NCBI GenBank assembly: GCA_964434165.1
Contig: CAYSUS010000061.1
Location: forward strand, 1-43,491
Reading direction: 5' to 3'
From: CAYSUS01 sp964434165
Lineage (GTDB): Bacteria; Planctomycetota; Planctomycetia; Pirellulales; Thermoguttaceae
DNA: 43,491 nt
The notes below the pieces were generated by a model. It was not told the origin of the DNA. It did no database searches and saw nothing but the letters and a program-made list of their open reading frames with translations. Positions 7,749-15,294 of this stretch are shown here, piece after piece (position 1 is the stretch's first letter; the number at the start of each line of letters is the position of its first letter). The position numbers and the translations under genes were made by a program.

Positions 7749-10433
7749 ATGAGACGCCTTGGCCTGCTCCTGCTCGCAATCGCCCTTGCGTTCCAGCCAC
7801 TCGCCTCCCCCGCGGCCGAGACGATCTGGCTGGAGACCGAGCTATTCGGCGATCTTGGCGGATGGACCAACGACGCCCAGTTCATCGACCAGATGGGCTC
7901 GCCGTTCCTGCTGTCGATCGGCCTGAAGAAGCCCGTGGAGGATGCCAAGACCGAGGTCGAGGTGCCGTCCGCGGACGAATACCGCCTCTGGGTCCGCTGC
8001 CGCGACTGGCTGCCCGAGCACAGCCCCGGCAGGTTCCAGGTCGCCCTGGGCGAGAAGACCGTCCATTTCGAGTTCGGCGCCAGCAAGAAGCCGGGCTGGA
8101 TCTGGGAGGACGGCGGCACGCACAGGCTCGCCCGGGGCAGGCTGACCGTGCGACTGAAGGACTGCACCGGACACTACGCGCGGTGCGACGCGATCGTGCT
8201 TACGTCCGATCCCAGCTATCGGCCGCCGGACGACCTCGACAAGCTCGCGGCCGACCGGATCGCCCACGGCGGAGTCAGCCGCGAGGTGAAGGACATGGGC
8301 CCGTACGACACGGTCGTGGTGGGCGGCGGCCTGGCCGGGACGTTCGCGGCCGTGGCCTCGGCGCGCATGGGCTGCAAGACGGCACTCATCCAGAACCGGC
8401 CCGTGCTGGGCGGCAACGGCAGCGAGGAAATCCTCGTCAATCCCGAGGGTGACACCACGCGCGAGCCGCTCGATCCGGGCGAGGGCGGCATCATCGAGGA
8501 GGTCCGCGGCCCGGTCCAGCAGTACTCGAAGCGCATGCTCGCGCTGGTCGAGGCCGAGCCGAACCTCGACCTGTTTCTCAACACCCACGCCACGGACGTG
8601 GAGATGGAGGACGCCGACGAGCTCGAGGCCGTGCTGGCCATCCACACGCGGACGAAGCAGCGGATGCGCTTCTCGGGCCGCGTGTTCATCGATTGCACGG
8701 GTGACGGGGCCATCGGCGTGTGGGCCGGGGTCGAGCATCGCCACGGGCGCGAACCCCGCTCGATGTACAACGAGACCCGCGCGCCGGAAGTTGGCGACAG
8801 CCACACCATGGGCGGCACTCTCCGCTACGCCACCGAGCTCCGCGCCGGGCCGGTCGAGTTCCAGCGTCCCGCGTGGGCGTACGAGTTCGGCGCCTGCGAC
8901 GACTTCGGCCCCAAGCGCCATCCGCAGATCCACTTCGGCGGCTGGCAGTGGGTCATCGAGTACGGCGGCATGAAGAACACCTACGACGACGCGGAGCACA
9001 TCCGCGACGAGCTGCTGCGGATCATCTGGGGCATGTGGGACCACGTGAAGAACGAATGCCCGCGACTGAAGAAGGAGGCCCGGGACTACGAACTGGTGTG
9101 GGTCAGCCACGTGGTGGGCAAGCGCGAGTCGCGGCGCCTGATCGGCGACTACGTGATGACCGAGCACGACATCGGCGGCCAGACCCTGTTCCCCGACCGC
9201 GTCTCGTACGGCGGCTGGGGCGTCGATCTGCACCCGCCGGGCGGCTTCTGGGACAAGGGGCCCCCGGCCGAGTTCTCGCACAAGGTCAAGTTCTCGGTCC
9301 CCTACCGCAGCCTGTACAGCAAGGACCTGGAGAACCTTCTGATGGCCGGCCGGTGCATCTCGGTCAGCCACGCCGCCCTGGGCGCCACGCGCGTGATGAT
9401 CACGTGCGGCCTGCAAGGGCAGGCGGTCGGCACGGCGGCCGGGGTGTGCAAGCGGCGCCGCTGTTCGCCCAAGGGGCTGTATCCCAACTACGTCGAAGAG
9501 CTTCAGCAGCAGCTCCTCGAGGACGGCTGCTACCTGATCGATCTTCCCAACCGCGATCCGAAGGACCTGGCCCTTTCGGCCAAGGCCACCGCTTCCAGCG
9601 TGGCCTCGCCCGACACGTACAAGGCCGAGAGCAAGCTCACCGTGCACCCGCTCACGTGCGATCGCGCGGTGATGTTCAAGGTCGCGGCCGACCGGATCGA
9701 CACGATCACGCTCTACCTGCACTCGGAGAAGGACACGCCCGCGGAAGTGAAGCTGGGCCTGCGCCCCGCGAAGACGCTGGGCGACTTCAGCGCGACGGAG
9801 AACCTGGCCGAGGCCGCGGCCACCGTGCCGCCGCAAAGCGAGGGCTGGATCGAGCTGGAGCTCGCAGCCGAGGTCAAGCCGGGACTGTATTACGCTTGGC
9901 TCCAGGCCTCGCCGGGCCTGGGTTGGTCGCTGTTCGGGACCAAACCGCCCGAGACGGCCCGGGCGTATCGCACGCGCGACGCGTGGAAGCCCATGCCCGA
10001 CTGCTACACGTTCCGGCTCGATCCCCCCAGCGAGAGCCAGAAGGCCGACGTGGCCAGAACCCCGCCCAAGGAGACCATGTTCGTGGCCTCGAACGTGAAC
10101 AACGGCTTCGCCCGGGCGATCCGCGGCTGGCCCAACTCCTGGCGGCCCGATCCGAAAAACCCGCTGCCGCAGTGGGTGGAGCTGGACTTCGGCTCGCCCG
10201 TCGAGGTCAACGCGGTCCACGTCTCCTTCCAGTCGAGCGCGATGCGCGCCGAGGACTTCCGCATCGAAGCCGCCGAGGGCGATCAGTGGAAGACCCTAGC
10301 CACGATCGCGGGCAACAAGGACCGCCGCCGGGTGATCTCTTTCGAGCGGGTCAAGGTCGCGAAGCTCCGGCTGGTCGTAATCAAGGCCGCGCCGGACATG
10401 GGCGTGTGCGAGATCCGCGCGTATGGCGAGTGA
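7749..10433 (+). CDS. Secreted FAD-dependent oxidoreductase with C-terminal discoidin-like domain
   Basis: An 894-residue multidomain protein. Residues 1-22 form a Sec signal peptide. Residues about 25-160 form an all-beta domain resembling a carbohydrate-binding module. The FAD-binding core starts at about residue 186 with VVVGGGLAGTFAAVASARMG and continues with LGGNGSEEI, and ends near residue 565 with NLLMAGRCISVSHAALGATRVMITCGLQGQAVGTAA, the classic second half of FAD_oxidored (PF12831) proteins. Residues about 770-894 (WVELDFGSPVEVNAVHVSF, FRIEAAEGDQWKTLATI, KLRLVVIK) look like an F5/8-type discoidin domain. The substrate is unknown; export together with carbohydrate-binding modules suggests a sugar or polysaccharide. 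GGAGAAAGACC precedes the ATG. The GH116-type gene starts 65 bases downstream on the same strand, so the two are probably co-transcribed. Confidence 0.88.
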   Translation: MRRLGLLLLAIALAFQPLASPAAETIWLETELFGDLGGWTNDAQFIDQMGSPFLLSIGLKKPVEDAKTEVEVPSADEYRLWVRCRDWLPEHSPGRFQVALGEKTVHFEFGASKKPGWIWEDGGTHRLARGRLTVRLKDCTGHYARCDAIVLTSDPSYRPPDDLDKLAADRIAHGGVSREVKDMGPYDTVVVGGGLAGTFAAVASARMGCKTALIQNRPVLGGNGSEEILVNPEGDTTREPLDPGEGGIIEEVRGPVQQYSKRMLALVEAEPNLDLFLNTHATDVEMEDADELEAVLAIHTRTKQRMRFSGRVFIDCTGDGAIGVWAGVEHRHGREPRSMYNETRAPEVGDSHTMGGTLRYATELRAGPVEFQRPAWAYEFGACDDFGPKRHPQIHFGGWQWVIEYGGMKNTYDDAEHIRDELLRIIWGMWDHVKNECPRLKKEARDYELVWVSHVVGKRESRRLIGDYVMTEHDIGGQTLFPDRVSYGGWGVDLHPPGGFWDKGPPAEFSHKVKFSVPYRSLYSKDLENLLMAGRCISVSHAALGATRVMITCGLQGQAVGTAAGVCKRRRCSPKGLYPNYVEELQQQLLEDGCYLIDLPNRDPKDLALSAKATASSVASPDTYKAESKLTVHPLTCDRAVMFKVAADRIDTITLYLHSEKDTPAEVKLGLRPAKTLGDFSATENLAEAAATVPPQSEGWIELELAAEVKPGLYYAWLQASPGLGWSLFGTKPPETARAYRTRDAWKPMPDCYTFRLDPPSESQKADVARTPPKETMFVASNVNNGFARAIRGWPNSWRPDPKNPLPQWVELDFGSPVEVNAVHVSFQSSAMRAEDFRIEAAEGDQWKTLATIAGNKDRRRVISFERVKVAKLRLVVIKAAPDMGVCEIRAYGE

Positions 10434-10498
10434 ACCTCTGTGCGGCGGGACCCGCCGCCGCGAGAGCAGGTCGCATCACCCCAACCAGGAGCCTTGCC

Positions 10499-13400
10499 AT
10501 GCGATGCTTCAAAGCGTGGACCTGCGTGCTGGCGGCATGCGTGTGCGCAATCGCCGCCTTGAGCGAAGCCGCCGATCCGCTCGCCGAGCAATATGCCGCG
10601 GCCGTTTCCGGGGAGAGGGGCCTGGTCGGCTACTGGCGATTCGAGGGCGACCTGAAAGATGCCCGGGACAAGGCGCATGGCCAGGCTCGAGGCGGCGATC
10701 CGCAGTTCGCGGCCGGCCCGGGCGGCGGCAAGGCCCTGGCGCTCGCCGAAGGGCGCTACGTCACGATGGGCGACACGCCGCATATGGACCTCAAGCAGGC
10801 CACGGTCGAGCTGTGGCTCAAGCCGACCTTCGCTCCCGGCAGGGTGCGGTACAACCCGTGCATCGTGGCCAAACGCGCCGACGGCGATCACCGCCAGACG
10901 CGATGGAGCCTCCACGTGTGGAACGACTATTCGTGCCTGGCCGTGTGGAACGGGCGTCGCGTGCTGCGATTCACGCCGGCCGGCGTTTTGAAGCCCGGCA
11001 CGTGGTACCACCTCGCGATGACCGGCTCGGAGCGGCCCGTGGAGGTCTATCTCAACGGCGTGCCGTGCGACGCGGAGTCGGGGAGCGACACGTTCAGTTT
11101 CGAGCAGGTCAAGCGCCCGCTCTCGGTCGGCTCGTCGCAGGCGCAGGGGGCGGAGGTTCTTTCCTGCGCCATTGACGAACTGGCCGCGTACGACCGCGTC
11201 CTCTCGGCCGAGGAGATTGCCGCGCACGTCGACGCGATGGGGTTCAAGCACGAGCGCGAGAAGCTTGCGGCCGCCCGGGCCGAGCGCCTGCGGCGCGAGG
11301 AGGCCCTTCGCGCGGAGCAGGAGGCCGAGCGCGCAAAGCTCCGCGAGCAGCTCCTGGCCCAGAAGGCCCTCTTCGACCGCGGCGAGCCGTACGTGTATCG
11401 CGGCGAGCACCTCGAGGCGATCAGCCTTCCGCTGGGCGGGATCGGTGCCGGCTCGATCCAGATCAACGGGCGCGGCGAGCTGGCCCGCTGGCAGATCTTC
11501 GGCAACTTCCAGGCCGTGCGCGTGCCGAACAGCTTCCTGGCCGTCCGGGCCAAGGCGGGCGGCACGACGGCGGTGCGCGCGCTTCAGACCGCCGGCGCCG
11601 GGCCGTTTCCTGCAATGAAGTTGTTGAGGTTCCGCGGGGCCTATCCTTTCGGATGGTACGAGTTCGAGGACCCCGACCTGCCGGTCCGCGTCTCGCTCGA
11701 AGCCTTCAATCCGCTGGTGCCGCTCGACGCGCGGAGCTCGGCGATTCCCTGCGCGGTCCTGAACGTGACCGTCGAGAACCCTGGCTCGCAACTGGTGGAG
11801 GTCACCCTCCTGGGCAGCCAGCAGAACGCCGTCGGCTTTCACGGCGAGCGGCCCATCGAGGGAAGGCGCCATCCCGGCTACGGCGGCAACAGGAACGAGG
11901 TGCGTCGCAACGGCGAGGCCACGATCCTGTGCATGCGATCCACGGCACCGCAGGACTCGCCGGGCTACGGGAGCATGGCTCTGATGACGGCGGCGCCCAA
12001 GGCGTCCGCCGCGGCGTCGTACCAGAGTCCCGAGAAGCTGCTGAAGATCATCACTGAAGAGGGGTGCTTGAGCGGGCCTGGGGAGGCCGGCCCCTCGCCC
12101 GACGGAGAGACGATCGACGGGGCCCTCGCCGTCTCATTCGAGCTCGCGCCGCAAGCGAAGCGGACCGTGCCCTTCGTGCTTGCCTGGCACTTCCCCCACG
12201 TGCGGCACGGCAGCGGCGGTTGGGGATCGCGGGGCAACATGTACGAGAACTGGTGGCCCGAGGCCCTGGCCGTGTGCAACGAGGTCCACGACCGCATGGG
12301 CGAGCTGACTGAGAAGACCCGGCTCTACCACGACACGCTTTTCGCGTCGAACCTGCCCTGTTGGCTGTTGGAGCGGATCGGCTCGCAGGTGGCCGTGCTG
12401 CGGAGTCAAACGTGCTTCTGGACCAAGGAGGGGTACTTCGGTGGTTGGGAGGGATGCTGCCGCGCCCGGGGCTGCTGCCACGGCAACTGCAATCACGTTT
12501 GGCATTACGCCCAGGCCCATGCGCGGCTGTTCCCGGCCATCGCCCGGCGGATGCGCGAGCAGGAGTATCGCTGCCAGGCCGAGGACGGGGCGATCCCTCA
12601 CCGCCAGCCCAAGTCGCACCCGGCCTTCGACGGCCAGTGCGGGGTGGTGCTCAACTCGTACCGCGAGTACTGCATGTCGGCCGACCGCGCGTGGCTGGAT
12701 CGGCACTGGCCCCGGATCAAGCTAGCCATGGATTACACCATCGCGCGATGGGACGCCGATGGCGACGGCGTGCTGGCCGGCCCCCAGTGGAACACGCTCG
12801 ACGGGGCCTTGGGCGGCAGCACGTCGTGGCTGGGCACGATGTACCTGGCCGCCCTGGCCGCGGCCGAGAAGATGGCCGCGCTGGAGAACGAGCCCAAGAG
12901 CGCGCAGCGCTATGCTGCGATCCGGTGCTCGGGGGCCGAGAAGCAGGACGCCACCCTGTTCAACGGCGAATACTATATCCAAATCCCGGACCCGCAGCCC
13001 AACCAGGATTACGCCACGGGCTGCCACATCGACCAGGTGCTCGGCCAGTGGTGGGCCCACCAGCTCGACCTGGGTTGGCTCTATCCGCCCGATCGCGTGC
13101 GCACCGCGCTGGGCTCGCTGGTGAAGTACAACTTCCGCGGCAACCTTGCCGGATTGCCGCAGCGCCCGCGCAAGTTCGTGGCCGATGAAGACCCCGGAAT
13201 GCAGATGATCACTTGGCCGAAGGGGCCGCGCCCGTCCCCGTGCATCCGCTACGGCGACGAGGTGATGACCGGCTTTGAGTATTCGGCCGCCGCGGCCATG
13301 ATCCAGGCCGGCATGCTCCGCGAGGGACTGGCCATGACCCGGGCCGTGTGGACCCGCTACGACGGGCGCCTCCGCGTCGATCTCACGCCCAGCGACACGG

Positions 13401-13846
13401 CCTCCTGGGGCTACAGCGGCAACCCCTTCGGCGACGACGAGTGCGGCAAGTTCTACGCCCGGGCGATGAGCGTCTGGTCGATCCTGCTGGCCTGCCAGGG
13501 GTGCGTGTACGAGGGCCCGGCCGGGCGGATCGGCTTCCGCCCCGTGTGGACCCCTGAGGACCATCGCTCCATGTTCACCGCGGCCGAAGGCTACGGGCTG
13601 TTCCGCCAGTCGCGCTCCGGAGCCGTGCAGAAGGAGCGGATCGAAGTTCGCTCCGGCAAGCTGCGGGTCCGGTCGCTCGTCTTCCAGCTGGCCGACCGGG
13701 CCCGCGCGCGGGCGGCCACGGTGCGGCTGGGCGAGAAAGCCCTCGATGCCCTGCTCACGGCCGACGGCGCGGACGTGCGGATCGACCTGGCCGAGCCGGT
13801 TGTGGTCGAGGCGGGCGAGGCGATCGAGGTGGAGATTCAGCGTTAA
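10499..13846 (+). CDS. Secreted LamG - coiled coil - GH116-type glycoside hydrolase
   Basis: A 1115-residue protein. The open frame runs far upstream, but ATG 10499 (MRCFKAWTCVLAACVCAIAALSEAA) supplies a signal peptide and has AGGAG before it. Residues about 38-245 are a LamG/concanavalin-like domain (GLVGYWRFEGDLKD, TWYHLAMTG). Residues 250-297 are a charged Glu/Arg/Ala coiled coil. From about 305 comes a GH116 (DUF608, GBA2-type) module: LPLGGIGAGSIQINGRGELARWQIFGNF at its N-terminal beta domain, then the alpha/alpha barrel with GCCHGNCNHVWHYAQA (about 658-673), NTLDGALGGSTSWLGTMYLAAL (about 763), and NPFGDDECGKFYARAMS (about 974). Family members are beta-glycosidases retaining anomeric configuration; by position the Asp of NTLD could be the acid/base residue, but the usual nucleophile region is divergent and rich in Cys. 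Substrate is unknown. Confidence 0.88.
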   Translation: MRCFKAWTCVLAACVCAIAALSEAADPLAEQYAAAVSGERGLVGYWRFEGDLKDARDKAHGQARGGDPQFAAGPGGGKALALAEGRYVTMGDTPHMDLKQATVELWLKPTFAPGRVRYNPCIVAKRADGDHRQTRWSLHVWNDYSCLAVWNGRRVLRFTPAGVLKPGTWYHLAMTGSERPVEVYLNGVPCDAESGSDTFSFEQVKRPLSVGSSQAQGAEVLSCAIDELAAYDRVLSAEEIAAHVDAMGFKHEREKLAAARAERLRREEALRAEQEAERAKLREQLLAQKALFDRGEPYVYRGEHLEAISLPLGGIGAGSIQINGRGELARWQIFGNFQAVRVPNSFLAVRAKAGGTTAVRALQTAGAGPFPAMKLLRFRGAYPFGWYEFEDPDLPVRVSLEAFNPLVPLDARSSAIPCAVLNVTVENPGSQLVEVTLLGSQQNAVGFHGERPIEGRRHPGYGGNRNEVRRNGEATILCMRSTAPQDSPGYGSMALMTAAPKASAAASYQSPEKLLKIITEEGCLSGPGEAGPSPDGETIDGALAVSFELAPQAKRTVPFVLAWHFPHVRHGSGGWGSRGNMYENWWPEALAVCNEVHDRMGELTEKTRLYHDTLFASNLPCWLLERIGSQVAVLRSQTCFWTKEGYFGGWEGCCRARGCCHGNCNHVWHYAQAHARLFPAIARRMREQEYRCQAEDGAIPHRQPKSHPAFDGQCGVVLNSYREYCMSADRAWLDRHWPRIKLAMDYTIARWDADGDGVLAGPQWNTLDGALGGSTSWLGTMYLAALAAAEKMAALENEPKSAQRYAAIRCSGAEKQDATLFNGEYYIQIPDPQPNQDYATGCHIDQVLGQWWAHQLDLGWLYPPDRVRTALGSLVKYNFRGNLAGLPQRPRKFVADEDPGMQMITWPKGPRPSPCIRYGDEVMTGFEYSAAAAMIQAGMLREGLAMTRAVWTRYDGRLRVDLTPSDTASWGYSGNPFGDDECGKFYARAMSVWSILLACQGCVYEGPAGRIGFRPVWTPEDHRSMFTAAEGYGLFRQSRSGAVQKERIEVRSGKLRVRSLVFQLADRARARAATVRLGEKALDALLTADGADVRIDLAEPVVVEAGEAIEVEIQR

Positions 13847-13860
13847 TGCGCCAATCAAAT

Positions 13861-13929
13861 CCCGAAGCGTCAGCGAGGGACCGCGGAGAACCGCAAGCGA
13901 GAACAGAAGCCCGAAGCGTCAGCGAGGGA
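13861..13929 (+). repeat. REP-like repeat, two direct copies upstream of the RAYT gene
   Basis: CCCGAAGCGTCAGCGAGGGA occurs exactly at 13861-13880 and again at 13910-13929, a 49-base period. Related copies in both orientations surround the transposase gene at 14010-14027, 14547-14560 and 14637-14666. This is the usual arrangement of REP sequences around their RAYT gene. Confidence 0.85.
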
Positions 13930-14009
13930 ATCCCTCCCCGGGTTGCCGCACCAGGCGATCGGCCGCCAGGCCGTGGTGATGGCATTTGCATGGGGTGCGC
14001 CGGGGTCGC

Positions 14010-14027
14010 TCCCGCTGACGCTTCGGG
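14010..14027 (-). repeat. REP-like repeat, inverted copy
   Basis: TCCCGCTGACGCTTCGGG is the reverse complement of the REP-like core with one change (GCGGGA instead of GCGAGGGA). It lies 40 bases before the RAYT start, inverted relative to the pair at 13861-13929. Confidence 0.8.
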
Positions 14028-14066
14028 TTTCGACAAGTCGCGTGCAAGCGCATGGGGGCTCAGCCT

Positions 14067-14558
14067 ATGTCTGCCACGGTCGATCCGATCGCTGATTTCC
14101 TCACCTGGGCGACCTACGCTGCCTGGCTACCGGGCGACAGCCGGGGCTGGGTGGAGTATCATCGCGGATGGCAGCTTTCGGACCCGGTGCGTGAGGCCGA
14201 AGCGGCGGCCAGGATGACCGAGGACGCGTGCTGCCTGGACATTGACCATCGAAGAGCCGTGCAGCAGCAGATCGGCCAAACCTGTCGCCACCGCGGGTGG
14301 CATCTTCATGCAGTCAACTGCTGGTCGAACCACGTGCACGTGGTCGTCTCGGCGCCGGATACGCGCCCGAAGAAGCTACGCGTTGACTTGAAGGCGTGGG
14401 CCACTCGACGACTCAAGCAGTTCGATCCAAGGCGCGAGAACGGGTGGGTCGAGCGCGGAAGCATCCGATTCGTGTATGACGAGGACCGCCTCGAAGCGGT
14501 TATCTTGTACGTGACGCAAGGGCAGGATCGCAGACCAGAATGGAAGCCCGAAGCGTGA
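14067..14558 (+). CDS. REP-associated tyrosine transposase (RAYT, IS200-like Y1 HUH family)
   Basis: A 163-residue single-domain Y1 transposase. The HUH metal site is H89-V-H91 in CWSNHVHVVVSA. The catalytic tyrosine is probably Y148 in LEAVILYVTQGQD. The N-terminus FLTWATYAAWLPGDSRGWVE is typical of RAYTs. ATG 14067 has a GGGGG stretch at suitable distance; ATG 14052, 15 bases earlier, is the alternative. RAYTs are domesticated single-copy relatives of IS200 transposases that nick and join REP hairpins at their own flanks. Here REP-like copies lie on both sides, and the last codons (K-P-E-A-stop) are themselves inside a repeat copy. No IS ends or target duplication are visible, so mobility of the gene itself is doubtful. 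Confidence 0.92.
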   Translation: MSATVDPIADFLTWATYAAWLPGDSRGWVEYHRGWQLSDPVREAEAAARMTEDACCLDIDHRRAVQQQIGQTCRHRGWHLHAVNCWSNHVHVVVSAPDTRPKKLRVDLKAWATRRLKQFDPRRENGWVERGSIRFVYDEDRLEAVILYVTQGQDRRPEWKPEA

Positions 14559-14560
14559 GC
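14547..14560 (+). repeat. REP-like repeat copy overlapping the RAYT stop codon
   Basis: CCCGAAGCGTGAGC matches the REP-like core with CGTCAGC changed to CGTGAGC. The change creates the in-frame TGA (14556-14558) that ends the transposase, so the repeat encodes the last three residues (P-E-A) and the stop. Confidence 0.7.
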
Positions 14561-14636
14561 AAGCCGACAGGGAAGATCTATTGAGGTTTGGTTCGGGCAA
14601 GCAGTAGAGTTGCACTTACGGTGCATGTAGCCGGGG

Positions 14637-14666
14637 CCCCTCGCTGACCTGTGACGCGTCGGGTTC
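14637..14666 (-). repeat. REP-like repeat, diverged inverted copy downstream of the RAYT gene
   Basis: CCCCTCGCTGAC, a short interruption (CTGT), then GACGCGTCGGG is a diverged reverse complement of the REP-like core. It closes the repeat-flanked unit 13861-14666 on its right side, just before the flavoprotein gene. Confidence 0.6.
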
Positions 14667-14697
14667 CGGTGTCAAGAGCAACCGAAGGGAGGAATCG

Positions 14698-15273
14698 ATG
14701 AAGGTTCTCGGCGTCTCGGGCAGTCCGCGGACCGGCGGCAACACGGACATCCTGGTCAAGCGGGCATTGCGGCATTTGGAGAAGGAGGGGATCGAGACGG
14801 ACTTCCTGTCCCTGGCCGACCGGCCGATCAAGCCCTGCATGGCCTGCGGCGGGTGCTTCCGCTCGGACGAGCCCCGCTGCGTGCAGGAGGACCCGGCCTT
14901 CGAGGGGCTCCTCGAGCGGTTCCACGTGGCCGACGGCGTGCTGGTCGGCTCGCCGGTCTACTTCGGCTCGGCCACGCCGCAGACCATGGCCCTGTTGGAC
15001 CGGGTGGGCTACGTGACCCGCAAGCACCCCGTGCTGCTGCGCCGCAAGGTGGGGGCGGCAATCGCCGTGGCCCGCCGCGCGGGGCACAACTTCACCTTCG
15101 CCCAGCTCAACTACTTCTTCCTCATCGCCGAGATGATCGTGCCCGGCTCGTCCTACTGGAACATCGCCACGGGCCGCGAGAAGGGCGAAGTCGAGAAGGA
15201 CGAGGAGGGCCTCAAGACCATCGACAACCTGGCGGCCAACATGGCGTGGCTGCTAGAGAAGATCCATTCGTAG
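14698..15273 (+). CDS. Iron-sulfur flavoprotein (Isf-like), NADPH-dependent FMN reductase family
   Basis: A 191-residue flavodoxin-fold protein. The phosphate-binding loop SGSPRTGGNTD (residues 7-17) binds FMN in this family. A compact cysteine motif C47-x2-C50-x2-C53-x7-C61 (CMACGGC...C) matches the CX2CX2CX4-7C signature of Methanosarcina Isf, which binds a 4Fe-4S cluster, so it probably carries both cofactors and shuttles electrons or reduces O2, H2O2 or quinone-like compounds in the cytoplasm. GSPVYFGSATPQTMALLDR (about 83-101) is the second flavin contact. A strong ribosome binding site (GGGAGGA) lies six bases before the ATG. The dehydrogenase gene starts 21 bases downstream, so the two are probably co-transcribed. 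Confidence 0.88.
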   Translation: MKVLGVSGSPRTGGNTDILVKRALRHLEKEGIETDFLSLADRPIKPCMACGGCFRSDEPRCVQEDPAFEGLLERFHVADGVLVGSPVYFGSATPQTMALLDRVGYVTRKHPVLLRRKVGAAIAVARRAGHNFTFAQLNYFFLIAEMIVPGSSYWNIATGREKGEVEKDEEGLKTIDNLAANMAWLLEKIHS

Positions 15274-15294
15274 GCCGCCGTCAGCCTTTCGTCC

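Noticed and set aside
7842..10220. Very long open frames on the strand opposite the FAD oxidoreductase and other genes (for example 792 residues here, 581 at 25007-26752, 448 at 1795-3141)
   Set aside because: GC-rich codon use keeps antisense frames open. The products are Arg/His/Gly/Pro-rich without domains, while the other strand encodes clear protein families.
8720..10498. Upstream extension of the GH116-type protein (open frame from 8720)
   Set aside because: It overlaps the FAD oxidoreductase in another frame, the residues are Arg/Pro-rich, and a signal peptide with a ribosome binding site begins at 10499.
14067..14558. Active IS200-type insertion sequence
   Set aside because: Only a single-copy RAYT-type protein with REP-like flanks is seen; no IS200 hairpin ends, second gene or target site are visible.
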